A DNA stretch of 64,000 nucleotides, taken from positions 124,001-188,000 of the forward strand of contig JAPFFF010000073.1 of NCBI GenBank assembly GCA_039105265.1. Reading direction: 5' to 3'. The translations under genes were made by a program, and so were the position numbers. The notes under the pieces were generated by a model. It did not search any database. It was not told where the DNA came from and saw only the letters and a program-made list of their open reading frames with translations. Each line of letters opens with the position of its first letter. The first letter of the stretch is position 1. This DNA comes from Tritrichomonas musculus (Eukaryota; Parabasalia; Tritrichomonadida; Tritrichomonadidae). This document shows positions 12,001 to 20,066 of the stretch, piece after piece.

Positions 12001-14851
12001 ATGCGTAACTTGATATTGAAGTAATTGAAGGTAGATTTACTTCAAATAAACCAGTAAGGTAACTAAATACAGAAGTACCAATGCTTTTGATGCTAGGGAG
12101 AGTTAGAGAACATAATTGATGGCAACCAGCAAAAGCATTTTGATTAATTTGATATACATTTGGTAAATCAATATAAGAAAGCATATCACAATTATAAAAC
12201 ATTTCAATTTGTAATATCCCAATACTTTTCATCGTAACATTTGTAAGTGATTTACAATTTTGAAATTGGGATCCATGATCAGCATAATTATAATCAACAG
12301 TTCCACATGAAACAAGTGAATTTAGTTCAATTGATGAAAAATTGGTATAAGAAAAAGCTCTTGCACCAAGTTCTCTTAATTTTGGCAAATAAACATGTTC
12401 AAGTTTTGCACAGTTATTGAACCCATATTGATCGATAAAAGAACAATTTTCTGATGAAAAAGATACTAAATTTGGACAACTCGCAAATGCATATTTTCCA
12501 ATCGACGTTAAAGATGGCAAATCAACATCATAGAGACCCGTAACTGATTGAAATGCATATGAATTGATAGTTTTGATACTAGGAAGAGTGAGATTACTTA
12601 GTGCATGACAACCAACAAAAGCCATGTAATATATTGTATTTACATTAGGAACATCAAGATATTCAAGTTTTGAACACGAATAAAACATTTCAATTTGAAT
12701 ATATGGCATCATTTTCATTGTAACATTTGTAAGTGATTCACAATTTTGAAATTGGGATCCATGATCAGCATAATTATAATCAACAGTTCCACATGAAACA
12801 AGCGAATTTAGTTCAATTGATGAAAAATTGGTATAAGAAAAAGCTCTTGCACCAAGTTCTCTTAATTTTGGCAAATAAACATGTTCAAGTTTTACACAGT
12901 TATTGAATCCATATTGATCGATAAAAGAACAATTTTCTGATGAAAAAGATACTAAATTTGGACAACTCGCAAATGAACTTTGGCCTATAGATGTAACTGA
13001 TGGTAAATTGACTTCTGTCAGGCCATTCAGATTTTGAAATGCAGATTTTCCAATACTTTTTAATTTAGGGAATGTCAAATTATTTAATGAATCACATAAA
13101 TAGAAGCCTCTATAATATATATAGACTAAACTTGGCATATCGACATAAATGAGCTGATGACAGTTATAAAACATTTCAATTTGTACATAATTCAATGATC
13201 GCATTGTAACATGAGTAAGAGCTGAACAACCTTCAAATTGCGCTCCATGATCGGCATAATTATATTTTTCAGTCTCAACAACAGAAAGTGAATTCATTTC
13301 AACTTTCTTTAAGTTTGTATATGAGAATGCTCTCCCATACATTTTTTTCACTTTTGGCATGTTTATTGTTTCTAGTTTGTGGCATCCATCAAATGCATAT
13401 TTACCAACTGATGTGCAATTTATAAAAGAAGCGGTCTCTAAACTTTTACAATTTTGAAAAGCATTATCTCCAATGGATAAAACTGAATCAAATTCAATGT
13501 GAACAATATTGTTACCTCCATTAAAAAGTTTTGCAGCAATACTTTTAACACTTGGTAAACAAATTGTTATTAATGAGGTACATTGTCCAAAACTGTTCGT
13601 TCCAATTGTTCCTGCATTATCCATACTTAATGATGTTAGTGATACACATCCATAGAACATCCAAATTGGAATGGATGATGCATAAGGAGCTGTAAATGAT
13701 GTTAACTTTGAGCAGTGCATGAATTGTCCTCCAACATCTGATGTGCCATCAACTTTACCAACATTTAATGTTGTTAATTGTGGAAATTCAAGAGATACAA
13801 CTGCCGTATCTCGAAAGGCACAATATGACATTGTGACAAGTTCAGGCATTAAAAGATGTGAAAGAGAAACACAGCTGCAAAATGCATAATATCCAACACT
13901 GACACATGAATTCATAACAACTGTCTTTAATTCACTACATGAATAAAAAGCGTTAGAAGAAACACTGGTGACATTTGGATAATCAATTTCTTTGAGTGAA
14001 ATCGCACCTTGAAATGAGTTGCTGCCAATCGTCAATAACGAAGGAAATGTGGCTGTCAAAAGGCATATACAATTATGGAAACAACTTTGTTCAATTGTCT
14101 TCACTTTCAATCCTGTGATCGTATGTAACGATGTGCAGTTATAAAATGAATATTGAGGAAGTGATTCGACATTGTCTAATTGAATTATTTCGAGTTTTGT
14201 GCAAAGTTCAAAACAATGACCAGCGGTGCCCATTTGCGTAACTGAATTTAATGATAAAGAAGTAAAAGATGTCCCTTTAAAACTATATGAACCAATGATT
14301 GAAAGAAGAGGGGCGGTTATGACCGTTAAATATGAACACTCATTAAACGCGTAATCTCCAACTTCCGTTAAGAAATTAGATTCAATTGTTGATATAATCG
14401 TACCTGAAAATGCATAATTCTTGATCGTTTGAACTTTCGGGATTTGAACATTTTTTAATAACGAACATGATTTAAATGCGTTGTTATTGATGATTAAACA
14501 ATCTTGAAATTGTACTGTTTCTAATTGACTACATCCTTCAAAACAACTTGAACCTATCGATGTCGCTCCATTGATAATTACTGTCTTTAATAAATCTAAA
14601 TTTTTAAAAATTCCATCTCCAATCGAATCACGGAAAGATTCTGCTGGGACTTCTAATGCTGTTAAGTCTGTATATTGATTTGAAAGAGAATTTACTGGGA
14701 AATCACCTTCTTGGACAACAATGGAAGTTATTGTATTAACTTCTGACCCATACGAGTCAAGGATAGCTTCATAGGATTCACCTTCATAGACATTTTGGTT
14801 GATAGAAACCTTCAAAGATGAAATAACTATGGCGTAGAAGAGGACCAGCAT
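6029..14851 (-). CDS. Giant BspA-like (Treponema pallidum-type LRR) surface protein, 2,940 residues
   Basis: The start MLVLFYAIVISSLKVSIN is a likely signal peptide. Residues about 40-1350 are dense 23-residue BspA/TpLRR (LRR_5) repeats of the form LxxIxLPxxxxIGxxAFxxCxx. Within them a seven-LRR block of 162 residues is repeated, marked by five copies of (Y)NYxDHGxQF. Residues about 1350-2640 hold five larger modules, each ending near WCGI or WYGI (for example DLKWCGID), with PPxxFNxxTF about 40 residues earlier. A Cys/Pro stalk follows at about 2650-2715 (repeats of SSECSCPE), then a Ser/Phe-rich region, one transmembrane helix at about 2806-2829 (MLIGISCGSAAVFFITLACI) and an acidic cytoplasmic tail with NQLNIDE-type repeats ending in YEDDYWF. 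Members of this family in Trichomonas vaginalis are surface proteins thought to act in adhesion. No stop or frame break is seen over 8.8 kb. No TCAYT initiator is evident near the ATG. Confidence 0.92.
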   Translation of the reverse strand: MLVLFYAIVISSLKVSINQNVYEGESYEAILDSYGSEVNTITSIVVQEGDFPVNSLSNQYTDLTALEVPAESFRDSIGDGIFKNLDLLKTVIINGATSIGSSCFEGCSQLETVQFQDCLIINNNAFKSCSLLKNVQIPKVQTIKNYAFSGTIISTIESNFLTEVGDYAFNECSYLTVITAPLLSIIGSYSFKGTSFTSLSLNSVTQMGTAGHCFELCTKLEIIQLDNVESLPQYSFYNCTSLHTITGLKVKTIEQSCFHNCICLLTATFPSLLTIGSNSFQGAISLKEIDYPNVTSVSSNAFYSCSELKTVVMNSCVSVGYYAFCSCVSLSHLLMPELVTMSYCAFRDTAVVSLEFPQLTTLNVGKVDGTSDVGGQFMHCSKLTSFTAPYASSIPIWMFYGCVSLTSLSMDNAGTIGTNSFGQCTSLITICLPSVKSIAAKLFNGGNNIVHIEFDSVLSIGDNAFQNCKSLETASFINCTSVGKYAFDGCHKLETINMPKVKKMYGRAFSYTNLKKVEMNSLSVVETEKYNYADHGAQFEGCSALTHVTMRSLNYVQIEMFYNCHQLIYVDMPSLVYIYYRGFYLCDSLNNLTFPKLKSIGKSAFQNLNGLTEVNLPSVTSIGQSSFASCPNLVSFSSENCSFIDQYGFNNCVKLEHVYLPKLRELGARAFSYTNFSSIELNSLVSCGTVDYNYADHGSQFQNCESLTNVTMKMMPYIQIEMFYSCSKLEYLDVPNVNTIYYMAFVGCHALSNLTLPSIKTINSYAFQSVTGLYDVDLPSLTSIGKYAFASCPNLVSFSSENCSFIDQYGFNNCAKLEHVYLPKLRELGARAFSYTNFSSIELNSLVSCGTVDYNYADHGSQFQNCKSLTNVTMKSIGILQIEMFYNCDMLSYIDLPNVYQINQNAFAGCHQLCSLTLPSIKSIGTSVFSYLTGLFEVNLPSITSISSYAFRECPNLISITAQNCTSIGSYAFFSCAKLKTINMENVTTINSYAFDKCSSLEYVNFPKLQDLGARAFSYTGLKEVEFNTLTIAGTDDYNYKDHGAQFEGCDALTHVTMNLMTYVQIEMFYSCNNLIYIDMPNLVKINYRGFYGCSSLNNLTFPKLDIIGEDAFRENPGLIEVDLPSVTNINQYAFYKCHNLLSFSSENCSYIFKYAFYDCCKLEHIHLPKLRELGARSFAYTNLTSINLDSLGQAGTDNYNYADHGVQFQSCIELKHVSMKSMPYLQIEMFYDCSSLIEINLPSCIKFNSNCLAGCSALKQVTLGFETIQFGSIPSPQLLTHISFPNAKNVPENTFLDFKEMISCKLPLVSTVESSAFQGCLNLVDLELPSLIELIGDYNFYNCENLPSLSLRTLINVNSTSSNIFQGCRGLKYISLPDRPPKTFNRETFKDLSCKIYIPAESIDIYDNDASIDGDEAGDHKWCGIELSAFDMTTIVADDMNGVGATLSEACTAAGVSMSSVSNLRIVAGHLTQEEMMSFKDNFVDLNELRIEASVSIDGDIIPQNFLLNHKEIKTVYIFSSLKIIDESAFQGCSQLSTISCPNVKELRSKCFFGPTSLEMISFELVDTLTGSHFFSNNSILKNIELPNLKTATITGYISENSPLISSITLAETPPTLSQGKFLLDVSPFLIGISNKAAVDYDAADSVDNDMRFYSLRLRYSLFLISVDGDRINGVTLKSMVPEGAKVVEMIEGEITESDFPLPDSITSFTVRENVSVKSIPANAFAENENLKTITIFSKTNFEIKEEAFLGCTSLTYAQINKATSIEGLAFKGCSKLKTVILNDVLTIIGNSHFESCNELRSLSLQSLTTVPSTSNRIFLGCSKFSIIKLPSKPPQRFHKDTFQGLQDQLSLVLPNEEDYNTYDKDISISGDQKEDGLWCGIILPSTIVNIKINQRSNIYNGNKLSDCIIASGISESQIITLEILRGLVPITTLVDTLRNLPFLETLKISASVNTRSEYTDGYFSGLDLISVTLPGVTNIPNELFKDCKKLKYVEMNEATKIGDSAFKGCTSLESISLNVNTFEGDSQFEGCTSLTSVSITNLVNVDSTSSKIFAECPLTMIYLPETPPKTFNKNTFIGKEVIIYGLSNEVLQNYDANTDVEGDVKDDLKWCGIDLVQLYLTVSINEQQSVQSSSLASAAELSLVTEVKSIEIQQGMVKNTHMNELRTFPSLSRLTITENTILESTIIESEQFKDLTNLIHVKIMHNVTLMRNCFRGCSSLLSCEFAEVPLISEGSFRNCSSLNTLIIPRCKELRGDYIFSGCTNLRDVDLSSLMRVDSSGSKIFEDCNQLTMLRLPSVEPMTFHKDTFVDCTEVKLQLPNKADYLSYDDESHVVDDIKEDEKWCGIKIDSAFLPQFLIYRINNIEYRSRKLTNNQNKEDRLFLLEDNTTNTSELKDLELIGGLVSQEDLKNIISQSLTIERFTANIGTLTDIASGTFDGCDSLKEIVIHCEVNLGYGALQNIPNLEVLKLLLQFSIRSDEFVGDVNLREISLPLLQVVPSDTFANLTKLTKIDLDIAYSISSNCFKNCESLENLDLHSLEKIYGDSCFEGCLSLKMIDLSKLISVPQGSSRLFMNCNKLTNISLGDQPPTRFNEDIFKNAGVLPTVSLPTDNSWQNYIVQSKLESDGRYLWYGIDTGLTKDDNVSCPPQEECSCPESSECSCPESSECSCPESTNCPEVPASCPECNCEEIGTKCPTLDPAECSCPEMTDVACPTNPFTQSGPEMTMSNSMTISYVLWKSVSFSYFSSFSDIYSVTVIGGKATMIHSESYVWNFMPYVIRFYSMTSSPTFVSIEVVKQKHKITREMLIGISCGSAAVFFITLACIILYCREEKTNREFDERDMKLLQDLASDDEEKMTGSATININEPQNSKSKKVQFTDNQLNIDENQLSNDDNQLSINENTSSINENQLNIDNIGQQDNNDHQNNNDKVYEDDYWF
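11150..13350 (-). repeat. 486-bp tandem repeat inside the BspA-like gene
   Basis: Blocks coding for 162 residues (seven LRRs) recur. The two best-preserved copies are offset by 486 bp (compare about 12425 with 12911) and share long identical DNA runs, including the segment encoding FSSENCSFIDQYGFNNC and the following LRELGARAFSYTN. Flanking copies are more diverged. The pattern indicates internal expansion with partial homogenisation. Confidence 0.85.
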
Positions 14852-15308
14852 AATAGATAAAATAAAAAAAAATAAATTAAACGGTATGAATATGAATATA
14901 TCGATATATTTTAAATTTTATGTAATAACAACATTATAATAATTAATTATATTCATTATTAACAGATAAAATATTATATAAACTCATATATGCCATTTAT
15001 TTAATTATATATTTTTATTCTAAAATAAAAATTTTAAAATTTTGGCTGTTCACTTTTTCATATAAAGATGGTGCCAAGAATTTTCTCAAAAAGTGATTAT
15101 TTTATAAAAGCATAGAATTAAAAAAATCGTTGGTAGAAATAAATCAAATTCATTTATGTGATTATCGTAGTACTTGTTATAAATATTCTATTTCAATTTT
15201 ATTTTGTTTTTAATAAAAATTTGTATCATACATATATATTGGTTCAAAAATGGTTTCTAAAGTTTATGCATAACAATATTATTTTTCTTATTAAGCTGAT
15301 TTTTTAAA
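14852..15308. other. AT-rich spacer upstream of the BspA-like gene
   Basis: No gene seen. A sequence of about 30 bases (TTTATGCATAACAATATTAT) at about 15262 recurs, slightly changed, at about 15346 inside the next frame, a short direct repeat. The BspA promoter should lie here but no recognisable initiator sits at the ATG. Confidence 0.5.
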
Positions 15309-15605
15309 TCAAAAGAATCTAAATAATGTATGGATTCTCTCAGAAAATTTATGCATAACAACATTATTTTTTTTTTTTCTACTCTTTCGAAATTCCATCA
15401 ATTCTGTCGATGATTTTCTTGTTCCCAACGCTTCCTCTTTGATCGATGCCCAAAAGCACGATTGATATTGAACTTCCTCTGGCTGATAAACAATGCCTTC
15501 CTGTGGAATGAAGAACTCTCCGTCATCGTTGTCTCCGCAGAAGATCGTTTCGCCTTCTGATGTTTTTAAATTTGAATATTTTTTCGTGTTTTTTCTGTGA
15601 GTCAA
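15309..15605 (-). pseudogene. Unrecognised coding remnant
   Basis: An open stretch of about 98 codons with distinctly higher GC and gene-like codon use than its surroundings, encoding for example GETIFCGDNDDGEFFIPQEG and QSCFWASIKEEALGTRKSS. It has no ATG at its start (the frame opens with TTG), and its last third runs into the short direct repeat also present at about 15262. I do not recognise the family. Best read as a fragment of a host gene whose 5' part is missing, rather than a functional gene. Confidence 0.4.
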
Positions 15606-16096
15606 TCTCTCTGAATGATGAAGCTGAAGATGTTCCTACAGGCAACCTAAGTTTTCATTCAAAACCTATATTTAACATTAACTTATTTAAATTATTAGTG
15701 AAAAATGATCAAAAGCAATATTAAAAAACTATTAAATTATTTTTTTTTTTTTTGAGAACCACTATTATATTAATTAGAAGGAAAACCACAGCTTGTATTT
15801 AATAAAAAAATACATTTAACAATGAAAGTATAAGACATATTTATAAACGCATTTGGAAAGAAGATATTTCTACAAACTTATGAAATAAGTTAAGAGTAAA
15901 GATATAATAATTACATAAGAGAACGTTTATATATATTGGCTTATAAAGATAGTGTTTTATTTTTTACAAAGTATTACAGGTAGGATTCTTGATCTACAAA
16001 AATAAAAGTTTAATACAAGTCGAACAGGTCTTGTCTTGAAAACGTTTTTGATCTGAAACTTTGTTCGAAAAAAAAATCAAATAGAAAGGCTAGTTG

Positions 16097-16135
<39 letters not shown>

Positions 16136-16297
16136 GCTGAATCTTATGAAGTAGATGTTATTATTAGACTTTTCAGCCATAACACCAAATGACGAAGAGA
16201 TTTGTATGACTAAACATATTAATGAAAATAATGAGAGTAATAAAACTTATGATAAAAGATTTATAGAGATATGGAAAATGAGGATGAATTTGTAAGT
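15606..16297. other. AT-rich spacer with a TA microsatellite
   Basis: No gene seen. A (TA)n tract of about 26 bases lies near 16106-16131. The last bases before 16298 include an ATG (16271) that opens in frame into the BspA fragment, but this is probably chance. Confidence 0.5.
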
Positions 16298-16543
16298 GAT
16301 GTTAAAGATGATCTTAAATGGTGTGGAATTGATTTGGTTCAACTTTATTTGACAGTCTCAATAAATGAACAACAATCCGTCCAAAGTTCATCACTTGCAA
16401 GTGCCGCTGAATTATATTCTGTAACAGAAGTGAAATCAATTGAAATTCAACAAGGAATGGTTAAGAATACTCACATGAATGAATTACGAACTTTTCCTTC
16501 ATTATCCAGATTGACTATCACTGAAAATACAATATTGGAGTCA
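16298..16543 (+). pseudogene. Inverted 246-bp copy of part of the BspA-like gene
   Basis: This plus-strand segment encodes DVKDDLKWCGIDLVQLYLTV and continues to LSRLTITENTILES, matching the minus-strand BspA-like gene at about 8294-8539 almost base for base (I count roughly ten differences, several clustered where SLVTEV became YSVTEV). Both edges are abrupt. It lies about 1.4 kb upstream of the BspA gene in the opposite orientation. It is an isolated gene fragment, not a gene. The identity level suggests a fairly recent duplication or ectopic repair event. Confidence 0.85.
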
Positions 16544-16577
16544 CTTAGCGAGCACTCCAACATGATCAGCTAAGTGA
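16541..16577. repeat. 9-bp inverted repeat at a duplication junction
   Basis: TCACTTAGC (16541-16549) faces GCTAAGTGA (16569-16577) across a 19-base loop. It sits exactly where the BspA copy ends and the coiled-coil gene's 3' end begins. It may be a hairpin that took part in the rearrangement, or short homology used for joining. Confidence 0.6.
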
Positions 16578-17334
16578 GGCCCGTATTTCTTCTTGTGATG
16601 AAGTGACGTGATCAGTTCTTTGAGAGACTGACTTGATCATTTTTCTGTCTTTTTCTGGCAGTTCGGATGGCTTGAAAAGGTTCCCGTCAGACTCAATCAT
16701 GTCGAGACATTCTTTGACTTGCGCAATTGAGTGGGCTAATTGAGAGAGGTCTGTTTGAAGTTGAGAAAAGTGGGATTTCTGGCTGCTTGCGTTATCAATG
16801 ATCTTTTTCTGCGAGGTCGCAATCAGGTTGTGACTCAATTCAATTTCTTCAACTTTTTGAGAGAACTTTGATTCAAGCTTTTTGATTATTTGGTCCAATT
16901 TTCTTTTTTCCACTTTTTCTGTAAATTGGCTCTCAATATTATTCACTTTTTCTGTAAATTCGCGTTCAATTTCATCAACTTTTTCTGTAAGCTGGCTCTC
17001 AATAATTTCCACTTTTTCTGTAATTTTGCTTTCTTCAATTTTTGCAGTGAGACTTCTTTTGATTTCATTGACTTTTAGATCTATGTTGCTCTCAATTTCA
17101 TCAAATTTTTCAGTGAACTGGCTATCAATTTCTTCCACTTTTTGTGTTTGTATCGCCAATTTTACTATTTAATAATTTTATTTGATCTTTCAAATTTGGA
17201 ATTTCTTTATATAGGATATTAGTAAATTGATCCAGTTGTCTTTGCATCTCTTCAACCTTATTCTGCATATATGAAAATTCTTCAAGTATTTCTGACTTTC
17301 TTTCCGTACTGGTCGATGCTTCTTCTTGGATCAT
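16566..17334 (-). pseudogene. Coiled-coil protein gene, broken by a frameshift
   Basis: The minus strand starts at an ATG (17332-17334; MIQEEASTSTERKSEILEEF). It encodes heptad-rich sequence (YMQNKVEEMQRQLDQFTNIL, LKDQIKLLNSK) and ends in that frame near 17125. From about 17159 another frame continues the same pattern with 11-residue-like repeats (IESQLTEKVDEIE, REFTEKVNNIESQFTEKVEK) down to a TGA at 16566. The two frames together would make a coiled coil of about 255 residues, so a one-base slip near 17150 (host decay or sequencing error) is the simplest view. No catalytic domain is visible. A cytoskeletal or scaffold role is only a guess from the coiled coil. Its 3' end abuts the BspA fragment through a 9-bp inverted repeat. 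Confidence 0.65.
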
Positions 17335-18403
17335 TGTTTTGTCTGAAAATTTTAACACAAATCCGTTTTTTTTTTTTTTTTTTCAAAAAGTTATCTAAAT
17401 CAATTTAAAAATTCATCTATAAATAACTCAATATTTAGTATTTATTTTTCTATATATTAGTTCTTTTTCTATATATTAGTTCTTTATACACGATGAAAGT
17501 TTTAAGCACAAAGCAAAGTATTGTTTTAAAGTTTACTTTTCATATTCTTTTTTAAAAAAGATTTTAATTGATAATTCATTTTCAAAACTCTTTGCCTAAA
17601 AATAAGTCTAATATATTAAAAATAAACCCTAAATTCGATGAAGTGCCAAAGTATTGTGGGCAAACAACTCCTCCACCAAATTTATTATGGTTATATAAAG
17701 AAAACTATTATAGTGCCAAGAGATATAGACGATGAAAATATTTACAGAGAAAAATTCTTTAGTAAATTTAAAAGGATATTTTCTCGTTACAATTATTAAG
17801 GTTTTGATGATTTTAGAGAAAGTGATATAATTTGAAGTTTTTTTATAAAAATTTTAGATATAAAAACCTATCATGCTTAATTAACTCTTCATCATGCAAT
17901 AATTAGAATATTTAATTAACTTAATGTTGAAGAAAATAAATATTTTTTAATTTATATATATTTTTTCATTTTACAGGTTAATTTCAATTCCAATTTGTTG
18001 AATTTAATGTTATATAAATTATATATTTACGGATTTTTAAAAAATTTTATTTGTATAAATATAATTCAAAATTGTTATCATACTTTTTATTCTCTGAAAA
18101 TTTTTATTCAAATATTTTACAGCGTTTTATTCAATAGTTTATTCTAAAGAAAATTGTAAGAAAAAAAATTGAAATGAAAAGAAAAATCAATTATATATTT
18201 TTTAATATTTATTTTTTTTATTATATTATATTTTTTTTATATTTTCTTTATATTTTCATATAATATTTAAAATTATTTAATATTTTATTAAATATAAAAC
18301 TTAAGTTATATTAACAATATTTACATTTAAATTATCAGATGTATTTGAATATTAATTGATGTATATAAAAATATGATATTTTATTTTTTTTATTTTTAAA
18401 AAT
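17335..18403. other. AT-rich intergenic region
   Basis: No intact gene. A T-tract lies at about 17369-17384 and a 19-base tandem pair (TTTTTCTATATATTAGTTC) at about 17445-17482. Around 17640-17830 the composition is slightly less AT-rich and short open pieces occur, possibly a very old coding remnant, but I cannot identify it. Confidence 0.5.
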
Positions 18404-19774
18404 ATGCTAGTCCTTTTGTTACCAATTCTAATATTAGCAGAAAATGATAATTTCCCAAAAATAAGTTACTTTATTGTAAGTGATGTATTTACTCATATAG
18501 ATATGGATCTTTTCGAAGATTGGATTGATGATAAAGAAAATATGATGAAAATGTGTCAATCTCGTTATGGAATGAATGAAACTAAACGATGTAGAAGATT
18601 TGTTAAATCAATTTCTAGTATTGTTTTGTCAAATGGTAAAGATGTAAATGAAGATCTTTCAGAAGTTTCCAAAAAAACCGAATATCTGATTTATGCTGTA
18701 CACACGAGGCATACAAATGTTGATTTCAAAAATTTGAAAAACAAAATGTCTGTTATTATGTTACCAATTAGCTTTACAAGTAACCTTTTGAATAACGAAA
18801 ACAAAATCGACAATATCAAGCATTTAATATTTGAATTAAGCAAGAAAATAATGAAATCTTCTTTTATTACTGAATTAGATAATAATATGAAATTTTCTCA
18901 TTTAGTATCAGAAAATGATGACAAAGATAAATTAATTGAAGTTATAATCGATGGTTCAATCAAAAAGAAAGTTTCATTCTTGACAATTTCTCATCTCAAA
19001 GTTGTTTTTTATAATGATCTTAATTGTGAAAATGTGTTCATTACTTCTTCAATGCTATCATCTCTAAAAAAGACTACCGTTGTCGCTAAAAACTTTATCG
19101 TTGATGCAAATACCTACTCCCTATATAAGATACCTCTCACAAATGTTGATCAATTTTCAATTCTCGATTTCAATAAAAATATCCACAAAATACCTCAATA
19201 TCGAATTTCATACCTAGAAAAATCATGGGGAATACAAATCGGTTATGATGAGAAATTCAATAACGACGAATATAATTGGAGTGTTTCATATCTCATCGCC
19301 AAAAAATTTTCTCTTATTTGTTATTCCAACCACATCTTCATTGAAGCAGTTTCAACTAATTTAGACAAATATTCAGATATAAATATTACCATTATTGATG
19401 AAGGATTAAGAGATTATGCACCCTTACTTCCTCTAGTTTTAAGTGAAAACCAAGTGATTATTGAATCAACAGGCTTTGATTCAATCAGCAAATCAAAATG
19501 GCCATCTGTTGTTGTCACATATGATAAATCCAAATTCACAATTGACACATCAAACTTGGAATTGAAGGCTAGTGTACAATCAGATTATTCTGAAAATACC
19601 CAAAAAGTTTCAGCAAGTATTGGTTTAATTGTTGGAATTGTTGCAGTAGTGGTCATCGTTGTCATAATTATTCTCATTGTCGTTGTTCAAAAGAAGAAAA
19701 AAGCCAGCATGATTCATCAAATCGAAAAAATATTGTTAACAAATGACCAAGATCAAGGGTTTACAGCCAATTAA
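18404..19774 (+). CDS. Single-pass membrane protein, paralogue A (unrecognised family)
   Basis: 456 residues. MLVLLLPILILA is a likely signal peptide. Residues about 20-400 are a soluble, presumably extracellular or luminal domain with few cysteines (for example CQSRYGMNETKRC at about 51-63). One transmembrane helix lies at about 404-427 (IGLIVGIVAVVVIVVIIILI), followed by QKKKKA and a tail of about 27 residues. I do not recognise the domain. A second copy at 37148-38719 has the same plan. From about 18943 to 19560 the two genes are nearly identical in DNA (above about 97% by eye), whereas the first 540 bases are clearly diverged and the tails differ. This suggests gene conversion or selection on the core. 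A tRNA-His-like gene follows 222 bp downstream. Confidence 0.85.
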   Translation: MLVLLLPILILAENDNFPKISYFIVSDVFTHIDMDLFEDWIDDKENMMKMCQSRYGMNETKRCRRFVKSISSIVLSNGKDVNEDLSEVSKKTEYLIYAVHTRHTNVDFKNLKNKMSVIMLPISFTSNLLNNENKIDNIKHLIFELSKKIMKSSFITELDNNMKFSHLVSENDDKDKLIEVIIDGSIKKKVSFLTISHLKVVFYNDLNCENVFITSSMLSSLKKTTVVAKNFIVDANTYSLYKIPLTNVDQFSILDFNKNIHKIPQYRISYLEKSWGIQIGYDEKFNNDEYNWSVSYLIAKKFSLICYSNHIFIEAVSTNLDKYSDINITIIDEGLRDYAPLLPLVLSENQVIIESTGFDSISKSKWPSVVVTYDKSKFTIDTSNLELKASVQSDYSENTQKVSASIGLIVGIVAVVVIVVIIILIVVVQKKKKASMIHQIEKILLTNDQDQGFTAN

Positions 19775-19995
19775 ATACTCTTCACTGATTTGATTAAAAA
19801 AATGAAAAAAAAAAAAAATTTATTTTATTAAAGTAAGTTTGTTTTATTGAATTTCTGTGTTTAAATATATTGGAAAATATGTGTATATTGCTCTAAATAA
19901 ATAAAAATGTTAATCCAGTATCCTGATTATATGATCTTTTTGTAGAGTATGCATTTGAATAGAATAAAAGAGATTAAAAAGGAATTATAACAAAA

Positions 19996-20066
19996 GGGTA
20001 GGTGGTGTAATGGTAGCATAAATGTCTGTGGTATAGGAGGTCCGTGTTCGATTCACGGCTTGCCCA
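19996..20066 (+). tRNA. tRNA-His(GUG)-like gene with a weak anticodon stem
   Basis: The 71 bases fold as a tRNA. Acceptor GGGTAGG pairs with CTTGCCC, discriminator is A, the D arm contains TAATGGTAG, and the T arm CCGTG-TTCGATT-CACGG is perfect with a good B box. The anticodon loop CTGTGGT gives GUG (His). The anticodon stem is poor: AATGT opposite ATAGG leaves only the three loop-proximal pairs (one G-U). The copy at 34073-34143 has the same loop and a different poor stem. A T-run follows directly (Pol III terminator). Either a decayed copy or a tRNA tolerating a short stem; identity as His rests on the anticodon and A73. Confidence 0.75.

Noticed and set aside
16882-17172. Plus-strand frame rich in Phe/Ser opposite the coiled-coil gene
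   Set aside because: Antisense shadow of the heptad repeats.
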